Origin: CAZNDN01 sp964571815
GTDB taxonomy: Bacteria > Fibrobacterota > Chitinivibrionia > Chitinivibrionales > WJKA01
Assembly: GCA_964571815.1 (NCBI GenBank)
Contig: CAZNDN010000024.1
Location: 1-38,843, forward strand
Direction: 5' to 3'
Length of the DNA stretch: 38,843 nt
This document shows, piece after piece, positions 1 to 8,328 of this stretch. Positions within the stretch are counted from its first letter, which is position 1. The number at the start of each line of letters is the position of its first letter. The position numbers and the translations under genes are program-made. Below the pieces are notes generated by a model. That model did no database searches and had not been told where the DNA came from. It worked only from the letters and a program-made list of their open reading frames with translations.

Positions 1-171
1 CCCTTCCTTTGTAAAAAAATGCATTCCGAGCAACGTCAATCTCCACGCCGCCGGTGCATTCCCGCTCATCCGCCCACTGGCCGACCCACCCGGGCGGGCA
101 GGAGAATCACACGGTATGTATTGTCTCCAAGACTCCGCGGTGCGGCCCTGCCGTCCGAAGCACAGCGCAGG

Positions 172-2184
172 CTAGTTGGTCCCCCGGGGTGCGTCCGTTT
201 TGACAACCGTGATCGCGCCGTCCCGAAGAACGAACCGGCATCGATGCATCTTCTCGCGTACGGCAAACGTGGAGCCGGCAACCGTCACGAGCACATTCGG
301 GTGGACCGTCTCAAGCACCTCAACGTACCCGTCCTCCCGGTAACGGCCTCGTGCCTTGAGACGATCCAGCTCCGCCGAAACCTCTTCCAGCTTCTCATTC
401 AACCTGCCGGACAAATCGTACATCCGTGTTCGCACCATGCTCTCCGAACTCGTGAGCCCCCCGCGGTCCGCTTCGTCGACGGCAAAACCCTGGATTGTCT
501 TCTCCGTACTCTCCGCTTCTTCAATCAGCTTCTGCCGTTTGAGTTCAAGCTGGTCGATCTTGTCCAACACGTCACTGGCCACGCCCGCCTTGACTCTGGT
601 AGTAACGCCCGGGCTGCTGCCGAGATTCCGCGTTCGGATAGCGTCACGGGCTACGGCGTCACCACCCGCAATCCGGGAGCGCCGTGATTCCACCAGGATA
701 TTGCCTCCCGCCGACAGACCGGCGTCCATGCACTCTCCGGCGACCATGATATCGTTGCCCGCCACTATCCGCTGGTTGCGCACGAAAGAGACCACGACAT
801 CGCCTCCCGCCCGTATGGAGCCCCTTCCCTGCCCCGCGAAGCCGGCGTGGACAACCACATGCCCCCCCGCCTCGATCCGGGCGTCCTCCACCGCACCGCC
901 TACCTCGACATTGCCTTCCGCCCATACCGCAAACCCGGCTCGAACATCACCGGTCACCACCACGTCGCCCCGGTACTCCACATTGCCCGTGTGATACTCC
1001 AGATCTCCCTCGATACGAAGAACTTCCTCCACGACAAGCCGGTCGTTATGCAGGTAAACGTGACCGTCGCACTCCGCAACCAGCACACGCTTGTCTTCAC
1101 GGGATTGTCCTACATTTTTCCCCAGTGCGGTGCGGAGTGCTTTGCCCCGCGGGGCTTCCACGGTTTCACCAAACACATTGACCCCGGGCACGCCCTTCTC
1201 AGGCGGATGCAATCTCGCAAGTTGCCTGCCGCGCCGGACCTTTTCGAACGCGTGGATGTGATAGTAATCGGCTCTTCCTCCAGGCCCGATACGAGGGGTA
1301 TGGGAGAAGCGGAGATCGACCAGATACTCAATCCATGCATCTCGGCCCGGCATGGGTTCGACGCCGGAAGCGGCCGTGACATGAAGGGCGCCCCGCTTCA
1401 CGGAAAGCAGTTCCCCGAGCCCCTTTTCGACGGCCTCGATATCGATCCTCTCCTCGGCTATCTTCATGTTTCCAAGCTCGGCGAGCAACTCGTCCCTCGA
1501 TGGGTTCCTGCCTCCGGGGCCCGCCGGATAGAGGGTCACGACCGCCCGCATGCCGTCCTCAACCGTTTCCGCCGAGAAAGCGCCGTTGCGCCATACAGGC
1601 TGCAGGTAGCAGCTCAGACCGTCCCGTATCAGAACCCCCGCGGCATCAGCGAAAACCTCCTCGGAGTCCTTTGATCGCCGAAGACCCCTTTCGAGATGCA
1701 GCACGCCCCGCTTCGGAGTATGACCCTCGGCGAACCTGACTCTCTTCCCGAAAACATCGACCCCTTCCTTCTGCGGTTCCCCCCGGGTCACGGCCCCAAC
1801 CTTCCGCCCCTTCTCCACGAGGGAAGGCTGCGTGAGGAATTCCGCTGCGCGGGCCCACAACACGGGTGTATTGCCGTAGTCACCAAAGCCGTCCGGGAAC
1901 AGCGACCGCTGGTACACGGGCACCGTGAAATGCGCACCCGGACTTCTTCTGCGCTCCGGATGGCGGCCCACCGCAACCACCGTCGATTCGACCCGCCCCT
2001 TCTTCAGCAGCTCCTCCGCGGCGGCATCGATCAGCTCATCCGCCACGCCGAACCTGACCCCGGCATCGCTCAACGACTTCATCAGGCCCTCGCGGGCATC
2101 CTTCCACTCCGTTCCGGACGGGAGCATGCCGGAGACGCTTGCCGACATGCGGTCTTCCGAAACAGACACCCTGAGCCTATCCAT
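172..2184 (-). CDS. FapA/DUF342 family polymer-forming beta-helix protein
   Basis: This 670-residue protein belongs to the FapA (DUF342) family. The middle of the protein, roughly residues 320-560, shows the family's repetitive right-handed beta-helix signature: a GVPGVNVFGE segment, then ALGKNVGQS, then short repeats of the type TGNVEYRGDVVVTGDV, IEAGGHVVV and IRAGGDVVV. About 100 residues at the C-terminus are charged and predicted coiled coil (DKIDQLELKRQKLIEEAE and following). There is no signal peptide, so it is probably cytoplasmic. The open frame runs further upstream, but I chose the ATG at 2184 because a GGGGAG ribosome site lies about 10 bases before it. FapA-type proteins are linked to flagellar assembly or scaffolding, but no flagellar gene is visible here, so the role is unknown. 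It lies 357 bp after the HDOD gene on the same strand. Confidence 0.88.
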   Translation of the reverse strand: MDRLRVSVSEDRMSASVSGMLPSGTEWKDAREGLMKSLSDAGVRFGVADELIDAAAEELLKKGRVESTVVAVGRHPERRRSPGAHFTVPVYQRSLFPDGFGDYGNTPVLWARAAEFLTQPSLVEKGRKVGAVTRGEPQKEGVDVFGKRVRFAEGHTPKRGVLHLERGLRRSKDSEEVFADAAGVLIRDGLSCYLQPVWRNGAFSAETVEDGMRAVVTLYPAGPGGRNPSRDELLAELGNMKIAEERIDIEAVEKGLGELLSVKRGALHVTAASGVEPMPGRDAWIEYLVDLRFSHTPRIGPGGRADYYHIHAFEKVRRGRQLARLHPPEKGVPGVNVFGETVEAPRGKALRTALGKNVGQSREDKRVLVAECDGHVYLHNDRLVVEEVLRIEGDLEYHTGNVEYRGDVVVTGDVRAGFAVWAEGNVEVGGAVEDARIEAGGHVVVHAGFAGQGRGSIRAGGDVVVSFVRNQRIVAGNDIMVAGECMDAGLSAGGNILVESRRSRIAGGDAVARDAIRTRNLGSSPGVTTRVKAGVASDVLDKIDQLELKRQKLIEEAESTEKTIQGFAVDEADRGGLTSSESMVRTRMYDLSGRLNEKLEEVSAELDRLKARGRYREDGYVEVLETVHPNVLVTVAGSTFAVREKMHRCRFVLRDGAITVVKTDAPRGTN

Positions 2185-2541
2185 GGACACGTGCTCCCCG
2201 CGGGCCCGTAGCTGGCAGAGACACCGAAGCCGACTTCGCGGGCGGTGCACCCCGCGCCGCAATCAGTCGACACCGCATCCGCCGGCTCCTCGTCGAAAGT
2301 GCAAGGGGAAGAAGTGGGGAACCGGACCCGGTCCAGCTTTGCCGACTCCACGGCGCGACCGCGCCGGCCGCGAATACCGGCGCTCTATCACGCCTTCGGA
2401 GCCCCGTGCAGGGGACGGAGAGGGGGAAATCGAGATTTCGGCCGTGCATCGCTTGCAACTTCACCGTACCTGTTGAGTTTTCTCTGCGGTGCCTCGATAT
2501 CTCGGCTCGCCGCTGACGGGCATCCCCGGAAAGCCCGACGT
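2185..2541. other. 357-bp gap between the HDOD and FapA genes
   Basis: I read both strands here and found no convincing gene. Short frames exist, but none has a credible start together with a recognisable protein pattern. No clear sigma-70 promoter or intrinsic terminator was seen. It may hold the leader of the FapA gene. I looked for a cyclic-di-GMP riboswitch by eye because of the HDOD neighbour and did not recognise one. Confidence 0.4.
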
Positions 2542-3441
2542 CTATACTGCCCGCAGGGCCCCTCCCATACCGCTTCCACCTTCAATACCCGTGAGCAGGC
2601 TCTCGTACTGCTCGGCGTACCACTGTGCTTTGTCGAGCATCTGCGGCCACAACCGCGGCGAAAGTCCCAGCGCCTCCCCCGCAAGACGGTGATTGCCCTC
2701 TATCTGGCCCTCGAACGATCCCACACTGCTGTTGCACAAGATATACTCGGCAAGGAAGAGACACTGCGCCGACGATGCATACAGCCCGGGAGCATCGGCC
2801 GGGTTGTGATGGAATCTCACCGAGGCCACCAGGGCCGGATGAAGCTTCCACAACTCCAGCAGGGCGCCGCCCACTCTTCCATGTCGATCCACACCCGGCT
2901 GGGAGCGTTCGGCCTGGAGAAAGGATATTTCGTTGTTGAGTGCGAACTGGAGAATTCCGTCGAATTCTTCGGCGAAAAAACGTTCGCAGGTAAGTATTCC
3001 TATGTCGTGAAGCAGTCCCGCAAGATAGGCCCTCTGCACAGCCTCCCGGTCGTGTTGCAGCTTCTCGGAATTCCGCGCTATTTCGCGGCTGAGTCGCGCC
3101 GCGAAGAGGCTGTGCTGCCAGAACCGCCGGTAGTCGAGGATCCTCCCGCTCTTCCCGAACTGCCCCACCACACCAACGGCCAGGGCAAGGTTGCGGACTT
3201 CGTTGAAACCGATCCTCGTAATTGCCGGAAGAACCGAGGAAATCTTGCCGATCGATTTTCCGTAGAAGGCGGAATTGGCCATGCGCAGCACCTGTGCCGC
3301 AAGCGGAGGGTCCCTGGAAACCACTTCCGCCAGACTCGCGGCATCTTCATCGTTGCCTCCGGTGATGGCCAGCACCTGATTGACCACTACGGGAAGCGTC
3401 GGGAGATCCCTGATGGCACCGAGCCGGTTGACAACTCCCAC
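2542..3441 (-). CDS. HDOD-domain signalling protein
   Basis: This 299-residue protein consists mostly of one HDOD domain, an HD-GYP-related domain that lacks hydrolase residues. The hallmarks are an N-terminal LPTLPVVVNQVL, the VSRDPPLAAQVLRMANSAFYG segment around residues 43-63, and LLHDIGIL near residue 170. HDOD proteins act in bacterial signalling and usually work through protein contacts rather than catalysis. The start is GTG at 3441, with a strong AGGAGG four bases upstream. There is no signal peptide or membrane segment, so it should be cytoplasmic. It follows the geranylgeranyl-reductase gene by 118 bp and precedes FapA on the same strand. Nothing in the sequence indicates what it controls. 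Confidence 0.9.
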   Translation of the reverse strand: MGVVNRLGAIRDLPTLPVVVNQVLAITGGNDEDAASLAEVVSRDPPLAAQVLRMANSAFYGKSIGKISSVLPAITRIGFNEVRNLALAVGVVGQFGKSGRILDYRRFWQHSLFAARLSREIARNSEKLQHDREAVQRAYLAGLLHDIGILTCERFFAEEFDGILQFALNNEISFLQAERSQPGVDRHGRVGGALLELWKLHPALVASVRFHHNPADAPGLYASSAQCLFLAEYILCNSSVGSFEGQIEGNHRLAGEALGLSPRLWPQMLDKAQWYAEQYESLLTGIEGGSGMGGALRAV

Positions 3442-3559
3442 TCCGCCTCCTTCCGAAAACCCTGGTTACACCGTGTGCGTCGGCCTTCGATCACCTGGAA
3501 AAATACTGAAAAGCCGCCGCACCGGGTTGCCGCACCGAAGCCGCGTGTTCCGGGGGCAT

Positions 3560-4720
3560 TCACCGAAAGAGTGCAACCGCCCGGAGCAAATGCAGCGGCC
3601 TCCGTCGAAAAGCCTTCAGCGCGAAGCCCACGTAGCCGAGCCGTGAGGAATCGACCGCCGCCAGGTCCCGCGCAATACCGTCCAGCATCGCGTCGTCGTA
3701 CTCCGCCACGATTCTCTTGAGCGCATGCGACCGTCGCTGCCCCCTGCCCAGCCCCCACTTCCATCGACGCCGGTACCCGTGGAGAGCGGATTGGCGAAAG
3801 GCACCACCTTTGAATGCCGTTGCGGCGGCCTCACCCGCGAGGCTTCCGGCTGCCAGCGCGTACGCGATTCCCCCGCCGGTCAGAGCACTCACCTGCCGCG
3901 CCGCATCACCCACCACCATCACCCCCCCCTTCACCAGCGGAGAAAGCCACCGTCCCACCGGCACACCGCCGCAGTGAAGCTCTTCCAATGCGGCACCTCC
4001 GAGGCGCGTTTCGACGAATCGGTGCAGCATCTGGAGTGCCAGACCTGCCCGACTGCGTGAACCGAGCACGCCGACGCCGACATTGGCACGACCGTCTCCC
4101 CGGGGAAAAACCCACCCGTAGCCGCCCGGAGCGATGTCGCTTCCGAAGTACAGCATGACCGTGTCGGGATCGACGGTGGCGGCGGCAAGGCGAGCGAACG
4201 CACAGGTTTCGATATCACAAGGATCCAGCCTTGTTCGAACCCCGAGTCGGCGTGCCAGACGCGATTCGACACCTTCGGCCAGAATCACGCACCGTCCGCG
4301 AAAAACCCTGTTCCCCCCTTCACACACGTACCGTCCGTGCTCCTCCTCACGAACCGAGACGACCGGCGTGGAAGAATAGTACGCCGCACCCGCCGCAACG
4401 GCGTCCGCAACCAGGTCCGCATCCATCCGCCGTCGGTCGATCACGTAGCCCTCCTGGACGTTTGCCAGCCGGGCACGGATACCCGAAGGAGAGATCATGG
4501 TAAGAGAGCGTATTGTGCTCAGGATCCACTCCGGTCGCACCTGAAGTGTCCGGGAAACGCCTTTGAGCCCGACGGCTTCGCCGCACCGTACCGGTACGCC
4601 GACACGGGATTTGCGCTCCAGCAGGACGGTATCGCACCCTCCCTCCGCCGCTTTCCGCGCCGCCATCGCTCCCGCCGGACCGGCCCCCACCACCACTACC
4701 TGAGCCTTGACTTCCGACAT
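3560..4720 (-). CDS. Geranylgeranyl reductase family FAD-dependent oxidoreductase
   Basis: This 386-residue flavoprotein belongs to the geranylgeranyl reductase (GGR) family, which saturates isoprenoid double bonds in chlorophyll, quinones or archaeal-type lipids. Visible motifs are the FAD-binding GAGPAG at residues 12-17, a PVRCGEAVG segment with a cysteine near residue 46 as in archaeal GGRs, the family signature YGWVFPRGD followed by ANVGVG near residue 200, and VVGDAARQVSALTGGGI, which is typical of the second FAD motif. The ATG at 4720 shares one base with the stop of the upstream ferredoxin, with GGAGAGG four bases before it, so the two are translationally coupled. The ferredoxin is a likely electron donor, as known for some archaeal GGRs. 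Substrate is not decided by the sequence; the two nearby UbiA genes suggest a prenylated lipid or quinone. Confidence 0.9.
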   Translation of the reverse strand: MSEVKAQVVVVGAGPAGAMAARKAAEGGCDTVLLERKSRVGVPVRCGEAVGLKGVSRTLQVRPEWILSTIRSLTMISPSGIRARLANVQEGYVIDRRRMDADLVADAVAAGAAYYSSTPVVSVREEEHGRYVCEGGNRVFRGRCVILAEGVESRLARRLGVRTRLDPCDIETCAFARLAAATVDPDTVMLYFGSDIAPGGYGWVFPRGDGRANVGVGVLGSRSRAGLALQMLHRFVETRLGGAALEELHCGGVPVGRWLSPLVKGGVMVVGDAARQVSALTGGGIAYALAAGSLAGEAAATAFKGGAFRQSALHGYRRRWKWGLGRGQRRSHALKRIVAEYDDAMLDGIARDLAAVDSSRLGYVGFALKAFRRRPLHLLRAVALFR

Positions 4721-4914
4721 CACACCTCTCCTTCACACCGCCGGCAAGCGTCAATTCGCAGGGCGGCAAACGGACATATCTTCACACACGCCCCGCAGCA
4801 GGTGCACGTCTGTCGGTCAACGGTCAATTCGTGCACCAGCACAAGTGCGTCGCGCGGGCACACGGCGATACAGGTGCCGCATCGATCGCATACCCCGGTA
4901 TCAATCACAAGCAT
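4720..4914 (-). CDS. 2[4Fe-4S] ferredoxin
   Basis: This is a 64-residue bacterial-type ferredoxin with two complete cluster-binding motifs: CDRCGTCIAVCP in the first half and CTCCGACVKICP in the second. It should be a soluble electron carrier in the cytoplasm. Its stop overlaps the start of the GGR-family gene by one base, and its own start overlaps the end of the TPR gene by 14 bases. The tight coupling to a reductase of the GGR family suggests that it feeds electrons to that enzyme; this is inference from context. Confidence 0.93.
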   Translation of the reverse strand: MLVIDTGVCDRCGTCIAVCPRDALVLVHELTVDRQTCTCCGACVKICPFAALRIDACRRCEGEV

Positions 4915-5917
4915 TGTCTCGCGCCTCTTTCAAAAGCGAATGGGTGTCGCGAACGATTTCCCTCATCCGGGGATCGTCCGCCGGCGGATACGCCGCAAGC
5001 AGACGTCGACACGCCTCGACGGCCTGTTCGGATTTCCCCGCGCGGCACAGGCAATCGGCCGTCTGATACAGCGTCGCCGCCGCACTTCGTCGAGCACGCG
5101 GAATACGGCGGTACATCCGGTGAAGCCGCCGGTACATCGCGGCGGCGGCATCGAAATCTTCGGTGGCCGAGAAGTACCGTGCTTCGGTCCAGATCAGAAA
5201 TCGGCCCGACGGGTGCCGTGACCGCAGGGTATCCAGCAGCGCCGAGGCTTCGCCAAACCGCTCTTCACGTATGTAAATTTCGGCCAGGGCATACCCGGCG
5301 GCGGTCGACGCCACCCGGGCACTTTGCCGGCAGTCCCGTAACTGTCGGATACCCTTGTCGATTGTCCCGGGGTACCAGAAAAGAATCCATCGAAAACGGC
5401 GACGCAGTTCAGCCTTGCCGCAGTTGTACATACCCAGCAGCAGACCGGCGTCGGCATTGTCCGGATCGATCTCCTCCGCCGTACGCAGCATATCCAGAGC
5501 GGCAAGCCCCTGCCGCACGCCCGGAGCGTATCGCCCCCGGCGAAGGAGGCCGGCGGCATAGGCGCCTCCGGCAAGCCCCTCCATCGTGTAGCCGTAGGAG
5601 CTGTCTCCGCGTTGAAGTGCGGCGGCGGCACCGGCCCTCACGCGCTCGAATGTCGCCCCGGCTGCGGCGGGCTCATCGACGCTGTCGTGATCGAGTTCTT
5701 TGAGAATGATCCCGCTGAGTCGCAGAAGCGGCCAGAGCGCATCCTCCTCGTCGGCCTCCTCCAGGGAGTCCAACAGGGCGAATGAGGTGTCGAACCGGCA
5801 GCTCAGGAGAAGATCCATGACCGTGGACGAGGCGGATTTGGTTGTCGAGTCAATCGTGAAGCACGATCCGTGCCGGGCAAGTGCAAGGCAACACAGGAGC
5901 GCAAGGAATCCTCTCAC
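4901..5917 (-). CDS. Exported TPR-like repeat protein
   Basis: This 338-residue protein has a cleavable-looking N-terminal signal (VRGFLALLCCLALARHGSC). It is otherwise alpha-helical with degenerate tetratricopeptide-type repeats, for example DNADAGLLLGMYNCGKAEL, YALAEIYIREERFGEASALLD and YQTADCLCRAGKSEQAVEACR. The open frame extends 43 codons upstream, but the GTG at 5917 is clearly preferred: AGGAGG sits six bases before it, and the GTGA overlaps the stop of the second UbiA gene by four bases. It probably lies in the periplasm or on the envelope. A fixed place between a prenyltransferase and a ferredoxin/GGR pair suggests a link to that pathway, but I do not recognise a specific family. Confidence 0.8.
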   Translation of the reverse strand: MRGFLALLCCLALARHGSCFTIDSTTKSASSTVMDLLLSCRFDTSFALLDSLEEADEEDALWPLLRLSGIILKELDHDSVDEPAAAGATFERVRAGAAAALQRGDSSYGYTMEGLAGGAYAAGLLRRGRYAPGVRQGLAALDMLRTAEEIDPDNADAGLLLGMYNCGKAELRRRFRWILFWYPGTIDKGIRQLRDCRQSARVASTAAGYALAEIYIREERFGEASALLDTLRSRHPSGRFLIWTEARYFSATEDFDAAAAMYRRLHRMYRRIPRARRSAAATLYQTADCLCRAGKSEQAVEACRRLLAAYPPADDPRMREIVRDTHSLLKEARDNACD

Positions 5918-6888
5918 GAATCCTCCTTGCGCGCGGGTCTCAGCGATGGATACGTCAGCCCGTGGCGCAGCCGGAAATAGAGCACTGTCGCAACGGTGAC
6001 AACGACGGCGGCCGCGGCAAGTGCCGGGTACAGCACGGCCGCACACAGCATGAGAATGCCTCCCCCCACCTTGTAGGTTGCTTCCCGCAGCATGGTAGTC
6101 TTCCGGAAAACGTAGACCACGTACAGAGGAAGGGCGGCCGCCGCACCGACCAGTGCCGGAAGGTCGCCGGCAGCCATGGCCGCGGCAAGTCCGGCCGCCA
6201 CGAACACCGTGGCCAGAAGATGCGCCCGGTCCGGGCCCAGGACAACGGCCGTGGTACGTTTGCCCGTCGCGAGATCACCCGGAACATCGGGAATAGTGGA
6301 GCTTATCGAACCGCCGCACATCATGAAAAAATACGGCGCGGCCGCAACCACAAAGGGCTTGACCCCTCCCCAGCCCTGTCCCCCCAGCGACCACCCCACT
6401 CCGAAGGCGATGAGGGCGTAGCCGGCGGCGTTGGTGAGAAAATCGGCGCCGGGTTTTCCGCTTAATCGCAGCGGTCGGCAGCTATAGACAACTCCTACGG
6501 CCAGAGCAGCCACAGAGGCCGCGGCCACACCCGGAAAACCAAGCGCCGGCGGCCCCGCAATCGCAACGGCGGCGCACACGCAGAAGGCAACCCGGGCCCC
6601 GAAACCGCTCAGGTTCCCGTGCGCCAGCAGCGCGAATCCCTCGTTGCGCGAGTCGGTGTCGCGATCGGCAATCTGGTTCAGGACGTACACGGCCCCCACG
6701 GCCGCGGAAAAAAGAAACAGCGCCGCGGCAACCGGCCGGGTCGTTGCTCTCCACAGTATGGTGATGCCGCCCCCCCGGGCCATTGTCACGCGCCGATGAA
6801 GACCCAGAACGGAAAAACCCCAGACGGGAATCCACAGCACCGGCCTTGTCAAAAACAAGGCGTCGACAATGCCCGTCACCCCACGCAT
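5914..6888 (-). CDS. UbiA-family prenyltransferase (second copy)
   Basis: This 324-residue integral membrane protein belongs to the UbiA superfamily, which attaches a prenyl chain to an aromatic ring or to a glycerol phosphate. The first Mg-diphosphate motif is NQIADRDTD (N-x3-D-x3-D), and the second is DVPGDLATGKRT. About eight hydrophobic segments are evident. The reading frame is open further upstream, but the ATG at 6888 with GGGAG before it fits the family N-terminus (LFLTRPVLWIPVW) and leaves a 47-bp space after the first UbiA gene. It overlaps the following TPR gene by four bases. Whether it acts on naphthoate, a porphyrin, or geranylgeranylglyceryl phosphate (DGGGP synthase) cannot be read from the motifs; the GGR neighbour makes the last two more likely than ubiquinone synthesis. 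Confidence 0.9.
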   Translation of the reverse strand: MRGVTGIVDALFLTRPVLWIPVWGFSVLGLHRRVTMARGGGITILWRATTRPVAAALFLFSAAVGAVYVLNQIADRDTDSRNEGFALLAHGNLSGFGARVAFCVCAAVAIAGPPALGFPGVAAASVAALAVGVVYSCRPLRLSGKPGADFLTNAAGYALIAFGVGWSLGGQGWGGVKPFVVAAAPYFFMMCGGSISSTIPDVPGDLATGKRTTAVVLGPDRAHLLATVFVAAGLAAAMAAGDLPALVGAAAALPLYVVYVFRKTTMLREATYKVGGGILMLCAAVLYPALAAAAVVVTVATVLYFRLRHGLTYPSLRPARKEDS

Positions 6889-6935
6889 GTGGGCTCCCTG
6901 CCGGCCGGTCTTTTCATCTCCGGAATACAACGGGT

Positions 6936-7949
6936 TCAATGCGGCCTGAATGTCGGGTAATCGATTCCGAGACGCTTGCGATAGTAAAGCCTGCTCCCGA
7001 AGAAGGTCACCAGGATCAGCGCCACGTACACGGGTATATATACGGCAACCAGCGCCGAAAGGAGAAATACGGGCCATTTGAATGCCTTGAACGCATTGGT
7101 CCGATCGGTGGCGACCACCAGGTAGCCGAAGAACAGCAAACTCACCGCGGTGGGGACAACCATCACCAGCCGATTGTGCTCAAGCCACAGAGCACTCACG
7201 AGCGCACAGAGACAGAACAGGAAAGCGGCAACGGCGGTTGGTTTTTCACCATACGCAACCGCAAACGTGCGCTTCCCGATAGCCTTGTCCCCCGGCGCAT
7301 CGGGGATCGTCGTGGTCACAAACACCGCCGCATTGGCAAAACCGGCGCAAACCGACTGCACGGCCCCGTCCGCAAGTAACGACAGATTCACCCGCCACGG
7401 CTCCCGCGAAAGCGCTTCGGGAAGAGCGGAATGCTCGGCCGCGTACCAGCCGACAAGATACGTCAGGGTTCCGTGGCCCAGAAAACAGGCGAGCGTTCCT
7501 CCCCACGGCCGATCTTTGAGACGAGCGGGAGGAAGGTCATAGAGGATTCCCAGCAGCAGACTCGCACCGTACAAAACCACCATCGTGACATCGAACAGCA
7601 TCGCTCCCGCCATTCCCAGGACCGAACATACGACAGCCAGCACCCAGGCGGTCCGCACCGACACCAGGCCGTACGGCAGAAGAAACAGCTTTCGGTTGAT
7701 TCTGTCACTTTCGATATCGGCGATCTGATTGACGACGTAGATGGCTCCCACGGTCAACGAAAACGAACAGAGCGCCGCCCACAATCCAATCTGTCCCGCG
7801 AGCCCTCCATCGCCGGTAAGAGATCCCCCCGGAGTTGCGTGTGGATTACCGGTGACCCAGCCCAGAATGAGTATAGTCCATACCGGAGCGAGAAGCGGTA
7901 TTCGGAGCAGAAAAAAACAGTCGAACACCCTCGTGACGGAACTTCTCAC
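6936..7949 (-). CDS. UbiA-family prenyltransferase (first copy)
   Basis: This 337-residue membrane protein is a paralogue of the next gene in the operon. Its first catalytic motif is NQIADIESDRINRKLFLLP, and the second is DAPGDKAIGKRTFAV. The D-R-I-N-R stretch directly after the first motif resembles the arrangement in DGGGP synthases and related UbiA enzymes. Hydrophobic helices run through the whole length. The GTG at 7949 has AGGGAG five bases upstream, and the family N-terminus (FLLRIPLLAPVW) follows within 20 residues; the much longer open frame upstream has no such support. It is the first large gene after a 357-bp leader that contains a possible promoter and a small upstream frame. The substrate is unknown. 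Confidence 0.9.
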   Translation of the reverse strand: MRSSVTRVFDCFFLLRIPLLAPVWTILILGWVTGNPHATPGGSLTGDGGLAGQIGLWAALCSFSLTVGAIYVVNQIADIESDRINRKLFLLPYGLVSVRTAWVLAVVCSVLGMAGAMLFDVTMVVLYGASLLLGILYDLPPARLKDRPWGGTLACFLGHGTLTYLVGWYAAEHSALPEALSREPWRVNLSLLADGAVQSVCAGFANAAVFVTTTIPDAPGDKAIGKRTFAVAYGEKPTAVAAFLFCLCALVSALWLEHNRLVMVVPTAVSLLFFGYLVVATDRTNAFKAFKWPVFLLSALVAVYIPVYVALILVTFFGSRLYYRKRLGIDYPTFRPH

Positions 7950-8011
7950 ACGGACTCCCTGAGTTGTTTCATAGCAGGCAACTGGAAATGCAGGGTCCGA
8001 CCTTTGCGCAT
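7946..8011 (-). CDS. Possible 21-residue leader peptide before UbiA
   Basis: A small frame begins with ATG at 8011, with GGAGAGG a few bases upstream, and encodes a basic peptide starting MRKGRTLHFQ. Its last codons read GTG-TGA, so it ends exactly across the GTG start of the first UbiA gene. That geometry is typical of translational coupling or of a leader peptide. It has no recognisable relatives and could be chance. Confidence 0.3.
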   Translation of the reverse strand: MRKGRTLHFQLPAMKQLRESV

Positions 8012-8246
8012 AGCCTCTCCACCGCTTCCGCGCCCCCCCCCGCCTCTCTCCGCACCGTCGAACCGGCCGACACAACTTTTCATGGTTTCGTGCCCGGGGA
8101 CGGGGGTAACTCCAGCCGTAGCGGAGTGCTCGACCCACCTCCCTCATCCCCACGTACCGCAGGTGCGTTTTTCCCCGCCCGCGGCGGCCGACACGGAGCA
8201 TGTGATCCGGCGCTCACGGCGCCGGCAACCGAGACTAACCGTTTGA

Positions 8247-8275
8247 ATAAAAGTAAAATATACTCCGCTCCTCAA
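8247..8275 (-). promoter_or_regulatory. Candidate sigma-70 promoter for the UbiA operon
   Basis: Read on the minus strand, TTGAGG is followed after 17 bases by TTTTAT, inside a short AT-rich island in otherwise GC-rich DNA. It lies just after the PHP gene and about 290 bases before the first UbiA start. This would give a long leader, in which I see only the small frame described separately. Confidence 0.4.
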
Positions 8276-8300
8276 GGGGACGGCCGGCGCCGGTTCGCCC

Positions 8301-8328
8301 GGGCTCCTACTCCAGGGGGTAGGAGCCC
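8301..8328. repeat. Perfect 10-bp inverted repeat spanning the PHP stop codon
   Basis: GGGCTCCTAC (8301-8310) is exactly complementary to GTAGGAGCCC (8319-8328) with an 8-base loop. It covers the last codons and the TAG stop of the PHP gene. No T-run follows on the minus strand, so it is not a standard intrinsic terminator. It may protect the 3' end or slow ribosomes at the stop. Confidence 0.6.

Noticed and set aside
1..171. T-run near the window start as a FapA terminator
   Set aside because: The bases before it form direct rather than inverted repeats, so no hairpin precedes the T-run.
2245..3720. 491-codon plus-strand frame opposite the HDOD gene
   Set aside because: It spans the HDOD gene and two intergenic regions, with low-complexity basic composition and no motifs.
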